Positions 10,901-20,713 of a stretch of 64,000 bases of DNA are shown in pieces. The DNA is from Romanomermis culicivorax (taxonomy: Eukaryota; Nematoda; Enoplea; Mermithida; Mermithidae): the NCBI GenBank assembly GCA_963922205.1, contig CAWUHX010000224.1, forward strand, positions 124,001 through 188,000. The letters are read 5' to 3'. The translations under genes and the position numbers were made by a program. The notes below the pieces were generated by a model that saw only the letters and a list, made by a program, of their open reading frames with translations, made no database searches and was not told the DNA's origin. Numbering within the stretch: the first letter of the stretch is position 1; every line of letters begins with the position of its first letter.

Positions 10901-13900
10901 TCGACCCACTGACGATCGAGGACGATGTCTGAGTCGACCGGTGATTCCCGTGAGGGCTCACTATGCATCTGCATATGACCGATGGTCGTGTGCGGGTAGA
11001 GAACCACGGAATGAGTACTCGGGTTAACTACCTGAAGTGGTATGTGACCGTTGGTCACGGTACTCACGCTTCCAGCAAAATATACGTGTCTTTGCGATCC
11101 GGTGAGGTGCTTCGGAAAGAAGGCCACCTCAGGCACGTTCGTATAGATTGGTGGGACAGGGACAGTGAATCGTGTCAGGGAGCGAGGCTCTAGAATCACC
11201 AAATCCTTCAGGGGCAAGGCGCGGCGGGCAGAAGGTGGGCTGTGGATGAGACCGTCACAGGGTATTCTACTTTCTTTGAACTGGAGGAAGGATTTCTCCC
11301 AGTTCAAACTGACACAATTGAACCGGCCGAGGAAGTTGGTTCCGAGGACCAGTTCAGCTGAACAGTTCTCCTGTATTTGGACCTGAATCCGTTCAGAGAC
11401 ATCAGCCACTGTAACTGTAATGTAGGCTGCTCCTAGCAGTGGGATCGGGGACCCATTAGCTGGGATAGGGCGTGCCCTGGTTGGTGATAGTGACAAGTTG
11501 GGCAGCTGGGCCGCTAACGTGTGGTCCAGGAGTGAGAAAACAGCTCCTGTGTCGACCAGTGCCTTCGCTTCTACCCAGTTGTTGAGGAGAACTCTGATAT
11601 GGGGTGTCCGAATATCATTTGGGTAAAAAGCAGTGACCACATGACCGGAATCAGGTGTGGTGGCACCACTAGCGTGTTTGGTCTTACGGGACCGCTTTGG
11701 AATCGGCAGTCCCGTACGACGTAGAAGACCTACTAGAGCGTATCCGATGGAGGGTTCCGGGTCATTCAGAAGGGTGGACTCATCCTGTACCGTTAGTACG
11801 TGGTCTGAGTGATCCTTCGGACTCTGAGTAGCTCCTAGTGATTCAATCTCGGTGTCCGATAGCGGAGGCGCGTTTGGCACGGGTGATGCCGGAGCATCTG
11901 AATCACTTGGTTCACGGTATCGGCCCTTCTCTAGCGTAACTGGAGAAGTTCCAGGCGGAGGTCGAGGGCAACCTGACCCGTGCAAGGTCGACAGATGACG
12001 ACTTGCCCATCTAGAAGAGGCCCGGGATCCCCTAGTTGACCCACGTGATGAGGCAACTGAGGAGGCCCGTGAGTGTGGCCGAGAGATGGATGAAGCCCTG
12101 GACCGCGATCGTGATCCCGACCTGTGTGAGTTTCGCGAGAGAGCACGGGTGTTCTCCCACCAGGGGTCGATCTGGTCAATCTCCGGCGTGGTCAGCAGGA
12201 GGGGTAATTCTACCGCGTCCAGCCGACAAACATTACGTTGGTAGTCAAACATAATGTTCTTGAACTGTTCTAAGAAGTCCAGTCCGAGTATGAGGTCAAC
12301 AGGTGCCCAGAAGGGAGACGTAGTCTTGCACACATGGAGATGTACATCGATCCGCGTGTTCGGCTGGCGGTTTCCGGGCAACATGATTTCATATGGTCCC
12401 GAGAGGATGGTATGAACGGCTTTACCATTGATGCTCATCAATGGGTTAAAGTCGTGATGTTGCTGGAACGCCATGACCGCCTTCGGACTTTCTTTAGCCA
12501 AGGCCTTATGAAGACGTTGGCTAATGATAGTGCGTGGGCAACCCGTGTCAAGGAAAGCAGGAGTTTCCTTGGTATCCAGCAGCACGACGAAACACGGTGT
12601 GATTCGGTCAAGCTGGGAGGGCACATCGTTTTGCACGTAGTGAAAACCGATCCAGCGTTGGACTTTGCGGTAAAGACCCAACGGGGAGAAATGGCTAACA
12701 AACCTGACCTGTTTGCTCCGCAGACGGTAGCTGAGATAATAGGATACACCAAGATAGGCAAGGTATCCGGCACCGATCAGCACTGTCAGGGTAATTAGGA
12801 TGTTAAAGATCAACTGGACCGGCCCGCTCAGGACAGCATGCAAGCCCTGGGCGAGGGTGTGTTGTTGACCCGTAATAACATGGTTTGCTGCCAAACCGAC
12901 ACCTTCCAGGGAGGCCTTGATGTCGGTTCCTACCCCTGCAAAGGCCTGGTAAATGGCGTCGGGTTGCAGGGATAGGCCAGGGGTAAAGTTTACCAGCCGG
13001 TTGAGTACCGCTTCAATTTGCTCAGTCTTGTAAACGTACTGTTTAAAGAAGGCAAAGTTTGAAGGGGTCATCGCCAACTGGTCATGGAAGAGCGCCGGTG
13101 CCTCAAAGTCAGTGATGTTGAAGCGCTGCTTCCAGAAGAGTTCCAGTGGGATGTGGCTCACATGGACCGCGCCAGACTCAGTAAACCAGCCCGAGCGATT
13201 TCGGAAAATCCCTGTAAAGTGGTGATGACACGGCACAATTGGGCTAGATTTAATGAGATCCTGACCACCGGGGGTGGCGAAGTAGATGGTGCCGCCTACC
13301 TGTACAGGTAAGTACTTGTAGCAAACGTTCCCCACCCGGTACGAGTGGTAAACGTAGGTGGCGTTGACCTTCTGACACGGCCATATTGTCAGCACATCGC
13401 CTGTGAATTCCGCCGTCAGGTCATTCCTCTGGAGGAATGCCCGGGCACCCAGGGTAGGGTCGAAGCGAAGCAACTGCCAAGTCAGATCAAGATAGCGTTG
13501 AGCTTGAGAGCAGAGCTCAAGCCACGTGAACCGGAAACCATTAATTTCCGACTCCTTGATCTGCTGAGCCAGATAGTTCAGTTTGGCATTGACAGGATCG
13601 GGACGGCTGTCTGTTGCCACTCTGAACAAGTTTTGGGTCAAATTGTATCTCCCGTGGATGCGAAGGAGGAGACCCTGATCCGTCCGGACTGTGGTGGAAC
13701 GTAGTTCTGGGCACAGTTGGAAGACGCGGGAGTTTCCCGGGATCTTGAGGGCAACCTGCAGATCATCGATGATGACGTGGTTCCCTGACATGGACGCAGT
13801 GTAATTTCCCTTGGGGTGATAATGACACCGCGCCGTGAAGTTTTGTGCAGGCCAGACAATGACCCCGTCTAGAGTAGTGCACTGACCTGCAGTGGGACTG

Positions 13901-14823
13901 CATCCACCTACATCGCCTAAGGTGCTCAGGGCCGTAGTGCCGTCCCACGAAGCGACTTGTCCCTCCTGGATGAAGAGGTTAGTCACTGTCTTGCAGACGT
14001 CGCTGCAGCACCATTCGTACATCACTTCCAATGTTTGGTTTGTGCTATAAAAGCCAGGGCGAATGCCGACAAGTTTTTGTGAACCAAACATCTTAGTGTG
14101 ATGTGCTAGCGTGCATGCCGCAGGCGCTAAATGCTGAGTGGTGATGACGTCTGCAGTGATGCCCCTAGAGCCGAAGAAACCAGTGTTGGTGCAGACTTTG
14201 CAGGAGCGCAATGTGCATTTCCACGCTGTGGCTGTAATCGGGTCTGAGCTAGGGACATACACCGTAACATTCATGCACCGCGGGCTCCATGAAGATTGCG
14301 GTGGTTTACATTCTACACGCTGGGGTAACTCAAGTGGATGTCCGCTTCTTGAGAGACCGCAAAATTGATACTGAGCCGCCGGTGCTGACAAACTCACCCC
14401 TAGAAACAGTGATGCTACCAAGGTCAATTTTATTGTCAAAAACAACTGTACAAACGTAATTTGTAAGTGTTCACTCAATTTCACAAATCTGGCCTGAGGG
14501 GCAGTGTCAGATTTCTTCTTCGTCGCTGTCGGACGAGATTGGTTCCTGGCCGGGAAAATCGAGGACCAATCCACCGCACGGGTGGATTTCCCGGAGGATA
14601 CCGATTTTTGGCGACCGTGGGGCGACTGCCGTTGGGAACGGGGATTCCTCAACGATGCTGACATCTTCGTTAACCGGACGTAAGGTCTCGTCGACGGCCA
14701 TGTGTTCGACGACGGGCGACTTGGTCGCAGCGGTCGGAGATGTCGTTTGGGCTGGTGCCGGCGATTTAACCTGGGCTGTTGCCGACGATGTATGTTGGGC
14801 TGTTGCCGGCGGTGCAGGATCAT
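7909..14823 (-). CDS. Envelope-like glycoprotein, double protease, RT, RNase H and integrase polyprotein
   Basis: A 2304-codon ORF. The first ~100 codons are Arg/His/Pro-rich and overlap the coding frame of the upstream ORF, so they are probably not translated; genuine coding likely begins near residue 103. Order: hydrophobic signal-like segment (~124-148), Cys-rich ectodomain with nine N-glycosylation sequons (~150-670), transmembrane segment (~672-699), retropepsin 1 (DTG 759-761), Ser/Arg-rich linker (~898-945), retropepsin 2 (DTG 1091-1093), RT (~1355-1560, YLDD at 1512-1515), RNase H (D1661, E1701, D1728, D1771), HHCC zinc region (~1916-1957), integrase core (D1986, D2046, E2082) and GPYF near 2223. 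Known Metaviridae roles: polyprotein maturation, reverse transcription, integration. The RNase H/integrase junction (~1801-1860) has four degenerate repeats around GAQHLARS. No internal stop or frameshift is seen. Confidence 0.93.
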   Translation of the reverse strand: MILHRRQQPNIHRRQQPRLNRRHQPKRHLRPLRPSRPSSNTWPSTRPYVRLTKMSASLRNPRSQRQSPHGRQKSVSSGKSTRAVDWSSIFPARNQSRPTATKKKSDTAPQARFVKLSEHLQITFVQLFLTIKLTLVASLFLGVSLSAPAAQYQFCGLSRSGHPLELPQRVECKPPQSSWSPRCMNVTVYVPSSDPITATAWKCTLRSCKVCTNTGFFGSRGITADVITTQHLAPAACTLAHHTKMFGSQKLVGIRPGFYSTNQTLEVMYEWCCSDVCKTVTNLFIQEGQVASWDGTTALSTLGDVGGCSPTAGQCTTLDGVIVWPAQNFTARCHYHPKGNYTASMSGNHVIIDDLQVALKIPGNSRVFQLCPELRSTTVRTDQGLLLRIHGRYNLTQNLFRVATDSRPDPVNAKLNYLAQQIKESEINGFRFTWLELCSQAQRYLDLTWQLLRFDPTLGARAFLQRNDLTAEFTGDVLTIWPCQKVNATYVYHSYRVGNVCYKYLPVQVGGTIYFATPGGQDLIKSSPIVPCHHHFTGIFRNRSGWFTESGAVHVSHIPLELFWKQRFNITDFEAPALFHDQLAMTPSNFAFFKQYVYKTEQIEAVLNRLVNFTPGLSLQPDAIYQAFAGVGTDIKASLEGVGLAANHVITGQQHTLAQGLHAVLSGPVQLIFNILITLTVLIGAGYLAYLGVSYYLSYRLRSKQVRFVSHFSPLGLYRKVQRWIGFHYVQNDVPSQLDRITPCFVVLLDTKETPAFLDTGCPRTIISQRLHKALAKESPKAVMAFQQHHDFNPLMSINGKAVHTILSGPYEIMLPGNRQPNTRIDVHLHVCKTTSPFWAPVDLILGLDFLEQFKNIMFDYQRNVCRLDAVELPLLLTTPEIDQIDPWWENTRALSRNSHRSGSRSRSRASSISRPHSRASSVASSRGSTRGSRASSRWASRHLSTLHGSGCPRPPPGTSPVTLEKGRYREPSDSDAPASPVPNAPPLSDTEIESLGATQSPKDHSDHVLTVQDESTLLNDPEPSIGYALVGLLRRTGLPIPKRSRKTKHASGATTPDSGHVVTAFYPNDIRTPHIRVLLNNWVEAKALVDTGAVFSLLDHTLAAQLPNLSLSPTRARPIPANGSPIPLLGAAYITVTVADVSERIQVQIQENCSAELVLGTNFLGRFNCVSLNWEKSFLQFKESRIPCDGLIHSPPSARRALPLKDLVILEPRSLTRFTVPVPPIYTNVPEVAFFPKHLTGSQRHVYFAGSVSTVTNGHIPLQVVNPSTHSVVLYPHTTIGHMQMHSEPSRESPVDSDIVLDRQWVEANAVISPDISPRDRAALLDLLVAYTDLYALDEKDTGSTDLVQHEISTGNARPVRRFPYRSSPKEKDLIMQEVKALQEKGIIRPSTSPWATNTVLVRKKKGSHRMCVDFCGLNEVTKKDVYPLPPIDDILDTLKGMKYFTTLDQANAYWSIPIAEADKEKTAFNTPIGLYEFNYLPFGLCNAPGTFQRLMDLLLTGIQWRTVLTYLDDILVFGNSHTQMLERLADVFARLRRGGMKLRLSKCKFSHSEVEYLGYRISQSGLEPDQAKLAAVQNLPIPQNAKDIKSFLGLVSYYRRFIPGCARLSEPLTKLLRKETTFQWSKPQQEAFDELRGLLTNPPILRHPDFSKSFILQTDASISGIGAVLSQLDENGYDHPVAYASRGLTAAEKNYSITELETLAVVHFVKHFRPYLFQHEVVIQTDHTAVKAVLEKPNPSARIARWGLALAEFKLTIRPRKGQSNGNADALSRLPDPNSLISQSIDDTPLYRPEGHVMMITDGAQHLARSRTLTDGVQHLARSSNSAQITVGAERPVRSESYAEISVGAQHPDLFAAQLEDPELADIIRSLKPLGDQNDVRGYHLLDNVLQKWTGESNKIVIPRSMVTTIIRAHHDDILAGHFGAKRTARLIARRYHWPSLSRDVKSFCQRCDLCQRNKPARQKTTATLKPITITGPFHRVGVDCMGPMTTSQAGNRFIVVFIDYFTKWVEAFATPDITAHTIARLFVTQIVCRHGAPQILQSDHGTDFTSKLMTEITAICATKKIHSTAYHPMTNGEVERANQTLATRLRMYVHQGHTDWDEHLPYAVFAVNISMNESTGYSPFELMYGRTPMLPVDAALSFNPPAHIINVSSYDMEVKRHFTNALTLIQSRIEKAQEAYARSYDRKAHDVSYKVGDQVLKLRTSSKRGLTPKLLPIYDGPYFVTSVAYPNVTLRLEMDQEDTVHVNQLRLYVSPEQPSEAEDTPPTSQATDSAPLLYPSISRDFTPNLIDPHLDAEVPDP
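8044..9115 (-). other. Integrase with GPY/F module
   Basis: Residues ~1904-2260. Zinc-binding HHCC (H1916/1917, H1924, C1954, C1957), catalytic D1986, D2046 and E2082 with the family's 35-residue D-E spacing, and a C-terminal GPYFVTSV motif. No chromodomain is visible. Confidence 0.95.
9495..9895 (-). other. RNase H domain
   Basis: Residues ~1644-1776. Catalytic D in LQTDAS, E in ITELETLA, D in QTDH and D in GNADALSR are all present, so it should be active. Confidence 0.93.
10140..10765 (-). other. Reverse transcriptase domain
   Basis: Residues ~1353-1560 with the typical Ty3/gypsy series: [46 protein letters not shown] and TYLDDILVF. The catalytic aspartates are present. Confidence 0.96.
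11250..11640 (-). other. Retropepsin-like domain 2
   Basis: Residues ~1062-1191. [13 protein letters not shown] holds DTG, and [12 protein letters not shown] is the conserved C-terminal motif. It occupies the usual protease position directly before RT. Confidence 0.88.
12210..12610 (-). other. Retropepsin-like domain 1
   Basis: Residues ~738-871. [11 protein letters not shown] holds the catalytic DTG, and DLILGLDFL matches the conserved second half. It begins about 40 residues after the glycoprotein's membrane anchor. Confidence 0.8.
12660..14517 (-). other. Envelope-like glycoprotein region of the polyprotein
   Basis: Covers residues ~103-720. It has an N-terminal hydrophobic segment, a Cys-rich region with nine N-X-S/T sites, and a C-terminal membrane anchor followed by a basic cytoplasmic stretch: the topology of a type I viral glycoprotein. 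A stretch with W-x3-C, DPT and a TGD...PC motif (~434-483) faintly recalls gB-like (class III) glycoproteins of chuviruses and relatives. That similarity is from memory and tentative. It lies upstream of the protease in the same frame as pol. Confidence 0.75.
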
Positions 14824-15306
14824 TTGCGGGTTCCTTGGCCGGGGGGGAGGAAGCAGTAATGTCCATTTTCGTTGGCGATGTCACGGCAACAGGAGGCGCT
14901 GCTGCCGGTGATGTAGCGGCAGCAGCAGGCAGGAGGATCCGACTGGCCTGTTCGACTGCTCGGCGGATGGCATCGACTGAAGGCGAGGATGGCTCCCCGT
15001 CCAATAAGAACTTCTCGACGGGCGAGATAGTGATAGTCCCATTGGCAATGAACTCGAGTGCCCGTCGGGCGACGTCGGGTCGTAAGGGGCGCATTGAGAC
15101 GGGTGCTGCAAGCACGACATCGGCGGCCGTGAGCGCTTCGACATTCGATGGCTCGTTGAGCAGAGTCCACGGCAAATGCGGGTATTTCTTGGCCAGGTCG
15201 ACTGACCAGATGGCCAACATCGCGTCTTGGACGGGCGATGGCGCTGTGAACAAGAAATCGATAGAGTCGTGGACTGAGATAGATTTCTGGTTCCTACTCT
15301 AGGATC
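14507..15306 (-). CDS. Gag-adjacent ORF in a shifted frame
   Basis: Frame -1 relative to gag, open from just after a TAG near 15300 down to a TGA at 14507-14509. A TTG at 15253 is the first candidate non-AUG start, so it is more likely reached from gag by frameshift or by a spliced RNA. About 265 residues: an ordered-looking N-terminal part (motifs [17 protein letters not shown] and VARRALEFI), then an Ala/Pro/Thr-rich region and an acidic end (SSDSDEEEI). It is more protein-like than the Arg/Ser/Pro-rich translations of the overlapping gag tail and polyprotein N-terminus, so I take this frame as the real one between 15300 and 14510. No family was recognised. It may be a Gag C-terminal extension or an accessory protein. 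Confidence 0.6.
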
Positions 15307-17046
15307 ACCTGAAGAAGAAGGTAGTATACCTGACAAATTCATGGGCTCGACCTGGTCGAGGACTTCCGTAGCCGAATCCGTGGGGATCGAAGGCGGTGGT
15401 CCTGGAGGGACGATGCGGGCCGGTGGCGCCAAAGACGTCGTATTCGCGGCTGGAGCTGGCTCGGCAGTCTTAATTTTAGGAATGCGATACGATGCGAGGA
15501 TGTTAGCGTGGCCAACAAACTGCGGTGTCGTCGAGGGGTCCAGAGTGACCGGCATCGCATACTTTGGTGGTGGTGGCAGCGGTATGTCCGATACGTTTAT
15601 CGGTACGGGTACCTGGGCTGCTTGGACCACTGAAAATCCAATACTGATTACGCAGACAGGATAACACTGTTGTGAAGAATCTGTCAGGTGTTCAGCAAGT
15701 GCCTCATCATCCAGGTCAAGAGGATCTGGATGAGGAGGGCCATCGGTAGCCCCAACGGCGTTGTTGCGGCGTATGGGCTGCCGATATTGGTTTCCTATCC
15801 CGTTGGGAGGGTGATAACCATTTCTTTGATGATACACATTTGTCCCCTGGGAAGAATAACCAGTATCTTGGTAGACATTCTCACCCGTGTTTGCCGGATT
15901 GCGCTGCGGACAGGCAGTTGATCGGTGCACTCGCACTTGACGACAATGAGGGCATGGCCTATCACATCGGTCCGTGGGGTGGGCACGTGTACGGCAAAAA
16001 TAACAGCGACCACCGTTAGCGGCGTTGTTACCGGGAGCGGCACCGGTGGGACGCTGGGCCCGGCAGTCGGCGTCGCTATGTGTACATAGTCCGTGGAAGG
16101 AGCACGTTTGAAGGTGTTCTCCCGACGAGCGTCGCCCGGCGGACTGATTCGGTGTCGACGGCTGTGGAGGCGGCGTCTGTTGAATTGGCGCGGGTGCACG
16201 TTGCTGGGCCGTGAGCTTCGCTACGTGGGCCGTGAGCTTGGCCATTTCCTGTTTCAAGCGGCGAACCTCATCGGCGGAGGATGACGACGTTGGAGCGTTG
16301 CTCTGACGACCGTTTGCGCTTCTGTTAGGCATTTCGGGATTATATCCGGCGTGTTTAGGTTCTGAAGAGAGAACGGCGTTAGATGGAGCAGTGTACCGGA
16401 TCTCGTCCCGAAAGATTTGGGATTCTGCGTAACAGGCTGAATTGAGTGTCTCTTCAAGAGTAGTGAACTCCCTAAACTTGATACTATCTCGGAGGACCGG
16501 CTTCAGTCCCCGCAGAAAGATAGGTTTGATGATAGAATCTCGGACATCCGTCGCGAGATCTGGATACGCTACCGTGGATAGTCTCTTGAGGTGCTCAAGG
16601 TAGACTATCGCGGACTCTGTCGGCTTCTGCAGTCGATCTTGGATCAGCTGCTGATGCAGGTCAGAGTCGCGCCCTACCGGAAAATCTCTCCGTAGAAAAG
16701 CCGTAAACTCTTCGTAGGGGGTAGGTATTGGAGTGCTGCTGCTAAAGTCCCGGTAGGAGGTGAGAGCAGGACCCGTGAGGCATGACTCCAGAAAGGCGAT
16801 TTTATACGCATGATCCATTTCGCTTACACCCTGGAGTGTAAAGAAACGAGTAAGATGCGACATAAAATCGGTGATAGACTCACCAAAAGCACCGGAGAAG
16901 GTGGGAGGGGCCATAAAGCTGGACACGGGAGGGTGCCTCCGACCATTCATGGCGTCTAACTTTTGGTTGAGGGGTCCAAGAGCATTCTCAAATGCTACCT
17001 GGACTTTGTTCTCGATCTGTGAAGGGAGATCAGCTTCCGACTTCAT
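14881..17046 (-). CDS. Gag polyprotein
   Basis: A 721-codon ORF beginning [10 protein letters not shown]. Residues ~45-215 match the Ty3/gypsy retrotransposon Gag (capsid) domain, for example the [17 protein letters not shown] and [12 protein letters not shown] patches. A short coiled coil follows at ~258-282. Nucleocapsid-type zinc binding follows: [14 protein letters not shown] at 315-328, a CX2CX4HX4C knuckle at 348-361 and a CX2CX5HX4C knuckle at 365-379. These would package element RNA in the cytoplasm. After about residue 580 (near 15306) the translation turns Arg/Ser/His-rich, which suggests the true product shifts frame into the adjoining ORF. It lies about 3.7 kb from the 5' LTR. The ATG at 17046 is the first in frame before the capsid domain. 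Confidence 0.9.
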   Translation of the reverse strand: MKSEADLPSQIENKVQVAFENALGPLNQKLDAMNGRRHPPVSSFMAPPTFSGAFGESITDFMSHLTRFFTLQGVSEMDHAYKIAFLESCLTGPALTSYRDFSSSTPIPTPYEEFTAFLRRDFPVGRDSDLHQQLIQDRLQKPTESAIVYLEHLKRLSTVAYPDLATDVRDSIIKPIFLRGLKPVLRDSIKFREFTTLEETLNSACYAESQIFRDEIRYTAPSNAVLSSEPKHAGYNPEMPNRSANGRQSNAPTSSSSADEVRRLKQEMAKLTAHVAKLTAQQRAPAPIQQTPPPQPSTPNQSAGRRSSGEHLQTCSFHGLCTHSDADCRAQRPTGAAPGNNAANGGRCYFCRTRAHPTDRCDRPCPHCRQVRVHRSTACPQRNPANTGENVYQDTGYSSQGTNVYHQRNGYHPPNGIGNQYRQPIRRNNAVGATDGPPHPDPLDLDDEALAEHLTDSSQQCYPVCVISIGFSVVQAAQVPVPINVSDIPLPPPPKYAMPVTLDPSTTPQFVGHANILASYRIPKIKTAEPAPAANTTSLAPPARIVPPGPPPSIPTDSATEVLDQVEPMNLSGILPSSSGDPRVGTRNLSQSTTLSISCSQRHRPSKTRCWPSGQSTWPRNTRICRGLCSTSHRMSKRSRPPMSCLQHPSQCAPYDPTSPDGHSSSLPMGLSLSRPSRSSYWTGSHPRLQSMPSAEQSNRPVGSSCLLLPLHHRQQRLLLP

Positions 17047-18940
17047 GTCCGAGTGTTCGTTTTCCCGTAAGGTGGTTAGAACAGACGTCCTTGCCCGTGA
17101 AGCAATTAAGTCAAATTGAATAGAGAGCGGCTCACTGGTCTGTACAGGCTGGGTACTGAGACGGCAGGAACGACGGGGTGTCTCTATTGTGTAAAATGAA
17201 AGTGAGTACTACTTTTGAATTCGCGGCGGAAGAGCGCGTGAATTCGGGAAAACGCGTGCGCGACGGCGTTTGTAATGTAAACTTGATTTAGCTTAAGACT
17301 AGCGACCGCGAAAAGGGAGCTAGAATGGAATAGGATTATAAGATGTAAGATCAGAGTACATCAGGGTGATGCAGAAGGGAATTTATCTGGTCGCCCGTGA
17401 TGGACAGAGGCATGGCCTGAGATATGGGGGAATCGATCCCGGCCAAAAATGTAGAGTTGGGGCCTGGACCCGGCAATGGCAATAGCTGAAGTTGAGGAAA
17501 GATCAGAGGTAAGAGGAAAGAAGAGGCGGTTTTCCTGCCGAAAAGAGATGACGGATGAACCCGCTCAGGAGGGATTTTTCCTGGAGGCTCGACCGCTGTA
17601 CTAGTTTACAAACCTTGGGGCGAGGCGGACTCGTAGCCGGCAAGATCCTACTCACCAGGAGTAGCGCATAAAGTGGCATAAGGTGAAAAGGATGGGGTCA
17701 ACTGAAAATGAACTTAAGAGGGAGCAATAAATAGGGACAAAACTAATTTACAAACCCAGTTACGCAAAGGGGGTCGCGCAGTTACGCAACGGGCCTCACT
17801 CGCCAGGAGCGATTGCGATCTCTGCATAGTGAGAGGGACTATACAGGAGGTTCCGTGTTGGACGACATTCGCAAGTAACTTACAGCCGTGTCCGAAACGG
17901 GAGCCCGCATTCCGAACAGAACGGACACTCTCCAGGAGTATTATGTACAGCTGGTGGCCGGGTTTGCCGATCACTGAGATGAAGTGAGGTTCGCAGGTCA
18001 CACAGTAGAAGAGGGAAGGAGCACGGGTACCAAGGGTGCTATTCTGACACACTCAGTCAGTTAAAATGAAATACTCTGGATGTTTTGAGGGCGCACCCGA
18101 AAACATCTAAGGGATCACGGGTACAAGGTGTCCCTGGGTGAATATGAGTGTAAAATAACTGAGGCGGACGCAGTTATGTATCGAGGCGTACTCAATACCT
18201 TCGCTGAGGCGGACTCAACGGTGCCTATTACTTACATGACTAACAGGGGGTGGACCGCGGAGGCGGACTCTGGGTCAGTGGCGACTCTAGTGCGGGCATC
18301 GTTAAGCCAGTTAACGAAGGCCTTCGAGTGAATGTAATATGACAGGGGGTCCTATACACTCTAGGCCCAACCGGAGGCTGTGCCGCGGTCCCTTGGGAAC
18401 CACTACGGCGGGGACACTAAAGAAGATCTATGTATGACAGCTCGATGAGATGAAAGAGAATAAGTGAGTTTAGATAAGAAATTTACAAGAAGATTGCTGA
18501 ACCCTTGCAGATGTCAGACACAGGCAGTACCGACTGCAAATGCCTACCGTCTACACGAGTCAAGCAACCAACCCAGCTGAGGCCGAGTGTAACTCGTTCA
18601 AACCTGCAGTTAAAGCTTGAAAACAGCCGCGTGCTGATCAACAGTGCCGCTACCCGGGCGGACAACCTGATCAGTACGCAGGCTAGTGAGCATCTCAGGT
18701 GGTGTATGTATGTGGACTGATGTTTCCCAGGCATCAGCCCCCAGACACACACAAAACCCTTAGACAAGAGAGGTAGGTGATAGGACCATGCGCCAGCGAC
18801 CACCTACAACTCAAGTGGAATACTCATAGGGCCGGCAGTAACCTGGTGCGGACGTCAAAAGGTAGGGGTATGAACCAACACATGACCTTGGTGCTGACTG
18901 CAGGTGCCTGGGATAAGAGTATTCAAGTATCATATCGCAG

Positions 18941-19543
18941 TTGCAGACGCCAGGGGTGAGTGCCTAAGGCCAGCAAACCCCTGCAGTAGCACGTAATGTT
19001 ACCGTTGCAGACGTCAGAAATAGGATCAGGTAACCTCAATTCCTGCTGCGAGAACATGATACATTGTCATTGCTGACGTCAGCAATAGGGCCCTGAAGCC
19101 AGCTATCGGTATACAGCAACACGTGATGGTGCGATTGCTGACGTCAGAAGGTGGAACCGAGGGTTTGATACCTTGAGTCAATGACATGAGATGCAGTTGT
19201 TGCAGACGTCAGATGTGGCGCCCGTAAGACCTGCACATCTTCGCGTAGTGACACGGTGTGTCACCATTGCTAACGTCACAGATGGGGTGCAGAGAACCAG
19301 CCGAACCTGTTGCAACAACGTTGGCTTCACCTGTTGCAGACGTCAGGAGTCATTACTGCTGGAGTGTTAACTTAAACAACAACACGTAATGTCGGTTGCT
19401 GACATCAGGAGTAGAACCCGGAGGGCTACCCACCCCTTAAAGCAACAGCAAGTGAAGCGGCTGTTGCAGACGTCAGTGGTTGCATCCGTGGGATTGAACC
19501 ACACAACAACAACAACCCGTAACGTTGTCGTTGATGACGTCAA
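18941..19543 (-). repeat. Array of ten TGACGTCA-like sites at ~65-bp spacing
   Basis: Sites resembling TTGCWGACGTCAG start at 18941, 19005, 19070, 19135, 19200, 19267, 19334, 19396, 19464 and 19531, so intervals are 62-68 bp. A looser copy is at 18505. The core matches or nearly matches TGACGTCA, the CREB/ATF bZIP consensus, while DNA between sites is poorly conserved. Conservation of motif and phase suggests protein binding. The position between 5' LTR and gag is that of the Su(Hw)-bound insulator in Drosophila gypsy. Function is inferred. Confidence 0.75.
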
Positions 19544-19681
19544 AGAGCATGACCCGTAAAGTCTATGTTCAAGATGCAACAACCGGAAAGTAGGAGAAGC
19601 AGACCTTACAGTAAGTAGAAATGAAGAAGATAGAGAGAGAAACTTACGTAAGGGGTCATGCTGTAGCGGTGGTATCAGAAA

Positions 19682-19716
<35 letters not shown>

Positions 19717-20189
19717 ACCGCTCAGATGACCGAGAAAGAAAAAGGGAAAGGAAATAACCGAAGACGGGGAACACGAGAGTTGGACATACGCGTGTTAAAT
19801 GTGTAAACAGTCGGTGTAAAATTTTTGGGGCCGGAAAAGTGAGCAATTCCGACAGTTTCCGCCGACATACAAAAATACTGTACACAATTAACAAATCGCA
19901 GCCACGTATGATGTCCAGAATCATACGTGGAGGGTGTATGGTATCATGGGGTCACGGACCACCAACAGTCAGGAGAGGCCGTAAACCCCTACAGCTGTGA
20001 TACCAGTACCCGCGTATGGGTATACTGTAGTTACAGTACGGGAATGGGCACAGGCGTACTGTAATGGCACCCACCCGGAGGGCTACAGTATACCACCCAG
20101 GATTAGAGAAGGGGGGGAATAGGGGAAAAGAAACAGATAAGGGAATTTACAACACAGATTAAGTATGCAGAATGTACAGAATGAATCAG

Positions 20190-20700
20190 AGGAGAAATAC
20201 AGAATACTCGATATATAACTCAACTCTGGGACAAATGACTCGATTCTGAGGATAAATAACTCGACTCAGGGGGAATTTATTACTCATAGGGGCAATACAC
20301 ACGCATGAGATAATTATTTACATATATAGATCACATTTAGATCACTCGTAAGGGCAAATCCCGTCTTACAGTAATTAAATTTGATGTTCAGGGATAAATT
20401 CCCGACCTACAGTAATAACTCTCGGTGGCACGGGAAAAATTTCTGACTTACAATAATAATACGCGACGTGAGGTGGGGGTATCCGACCTACAGTAGCGGT
20501 AATCCGAAATAAGGGACATTCCCGACCCATTAGGCAGTAAACCCGAATGTGGGGGGTCTCCGACTTATTGGATGGCTAGTGCCCAATTTTAAGGGGGCTT
20601 GTCCGACTTAAAATGGGAGTTGACCCGACCTCGGGGTAGTTCCGACCCAAGGGTGTAGATTTTTGCACTTAAGGGCGAGTGCCAGACTTAAGGTCGATTT
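20190..20700 (-). repeat. Degenerate repeat array next to the 5' LTR
   Basis: Loosely repeated blocks with TCCGACTTA/CCGACCTACAGTAAT-like cores at irregular spacing, preceded by ACTCGA-containing units at 20200-20290. Units are too diverged for a firm period. Confidence 0.5.
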
Positions 20701-20713
20701 TCCAGCCTCGCCA
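20696..20713 (-). other. Primer binding site
   Basis: Directly after the 5' LTR, the element strand reads TGGCGAGGCTGGAAAATC. It begins with TGG, complementary to the CCA end of a tRNA. I could not identify the tRNA. Confidence 0.65.

Larger units (their letters stand above)
17047..20713 (-). other. Long 5' leader of the retroelement
   Basis: 3.7 kb without a plausible protein between the 5' LTR and gag, long for this family. It contains several repeat systems: GAGGCGGAC motifs (17626, 18161, 18201 and 18256, approximate), the TGACGTCA-type array at 18941-19543, a 30-T run at 19685-19714 (poly-A on the element strand) and a degenerate array at about 20190-20700. RNA packaging signals and regulatory sites would be expected here. 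Confidence 0.75.

Noticed and set aside
14520-14823. First ~100 residues of the 2304-codon ORF as a real N-terminus
   Set aside because: Composition is Arg/His/Pro repeats, and the overlapping frame gives a more protein-like sequence, so this part is probably a shadow frame.
14881-15300. Last ~140 residues of the gag ORF as Gag
   Set aside because: Arg/Ser/His-rich translation lying opposite a better reading frame; likely not translated as such.
18941-19543. CRISPR-like array
   Set aside because: Repeats are short and degenerate, spacers are diverged copies of one another, and the context is a eukaryotic retroelement leader.
19367-19924. Minus-strand ORF in the leader as an accessory gene
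   Set aside because: It translates the poly-T run into Lys and the regulatory array into low-complexity residues.
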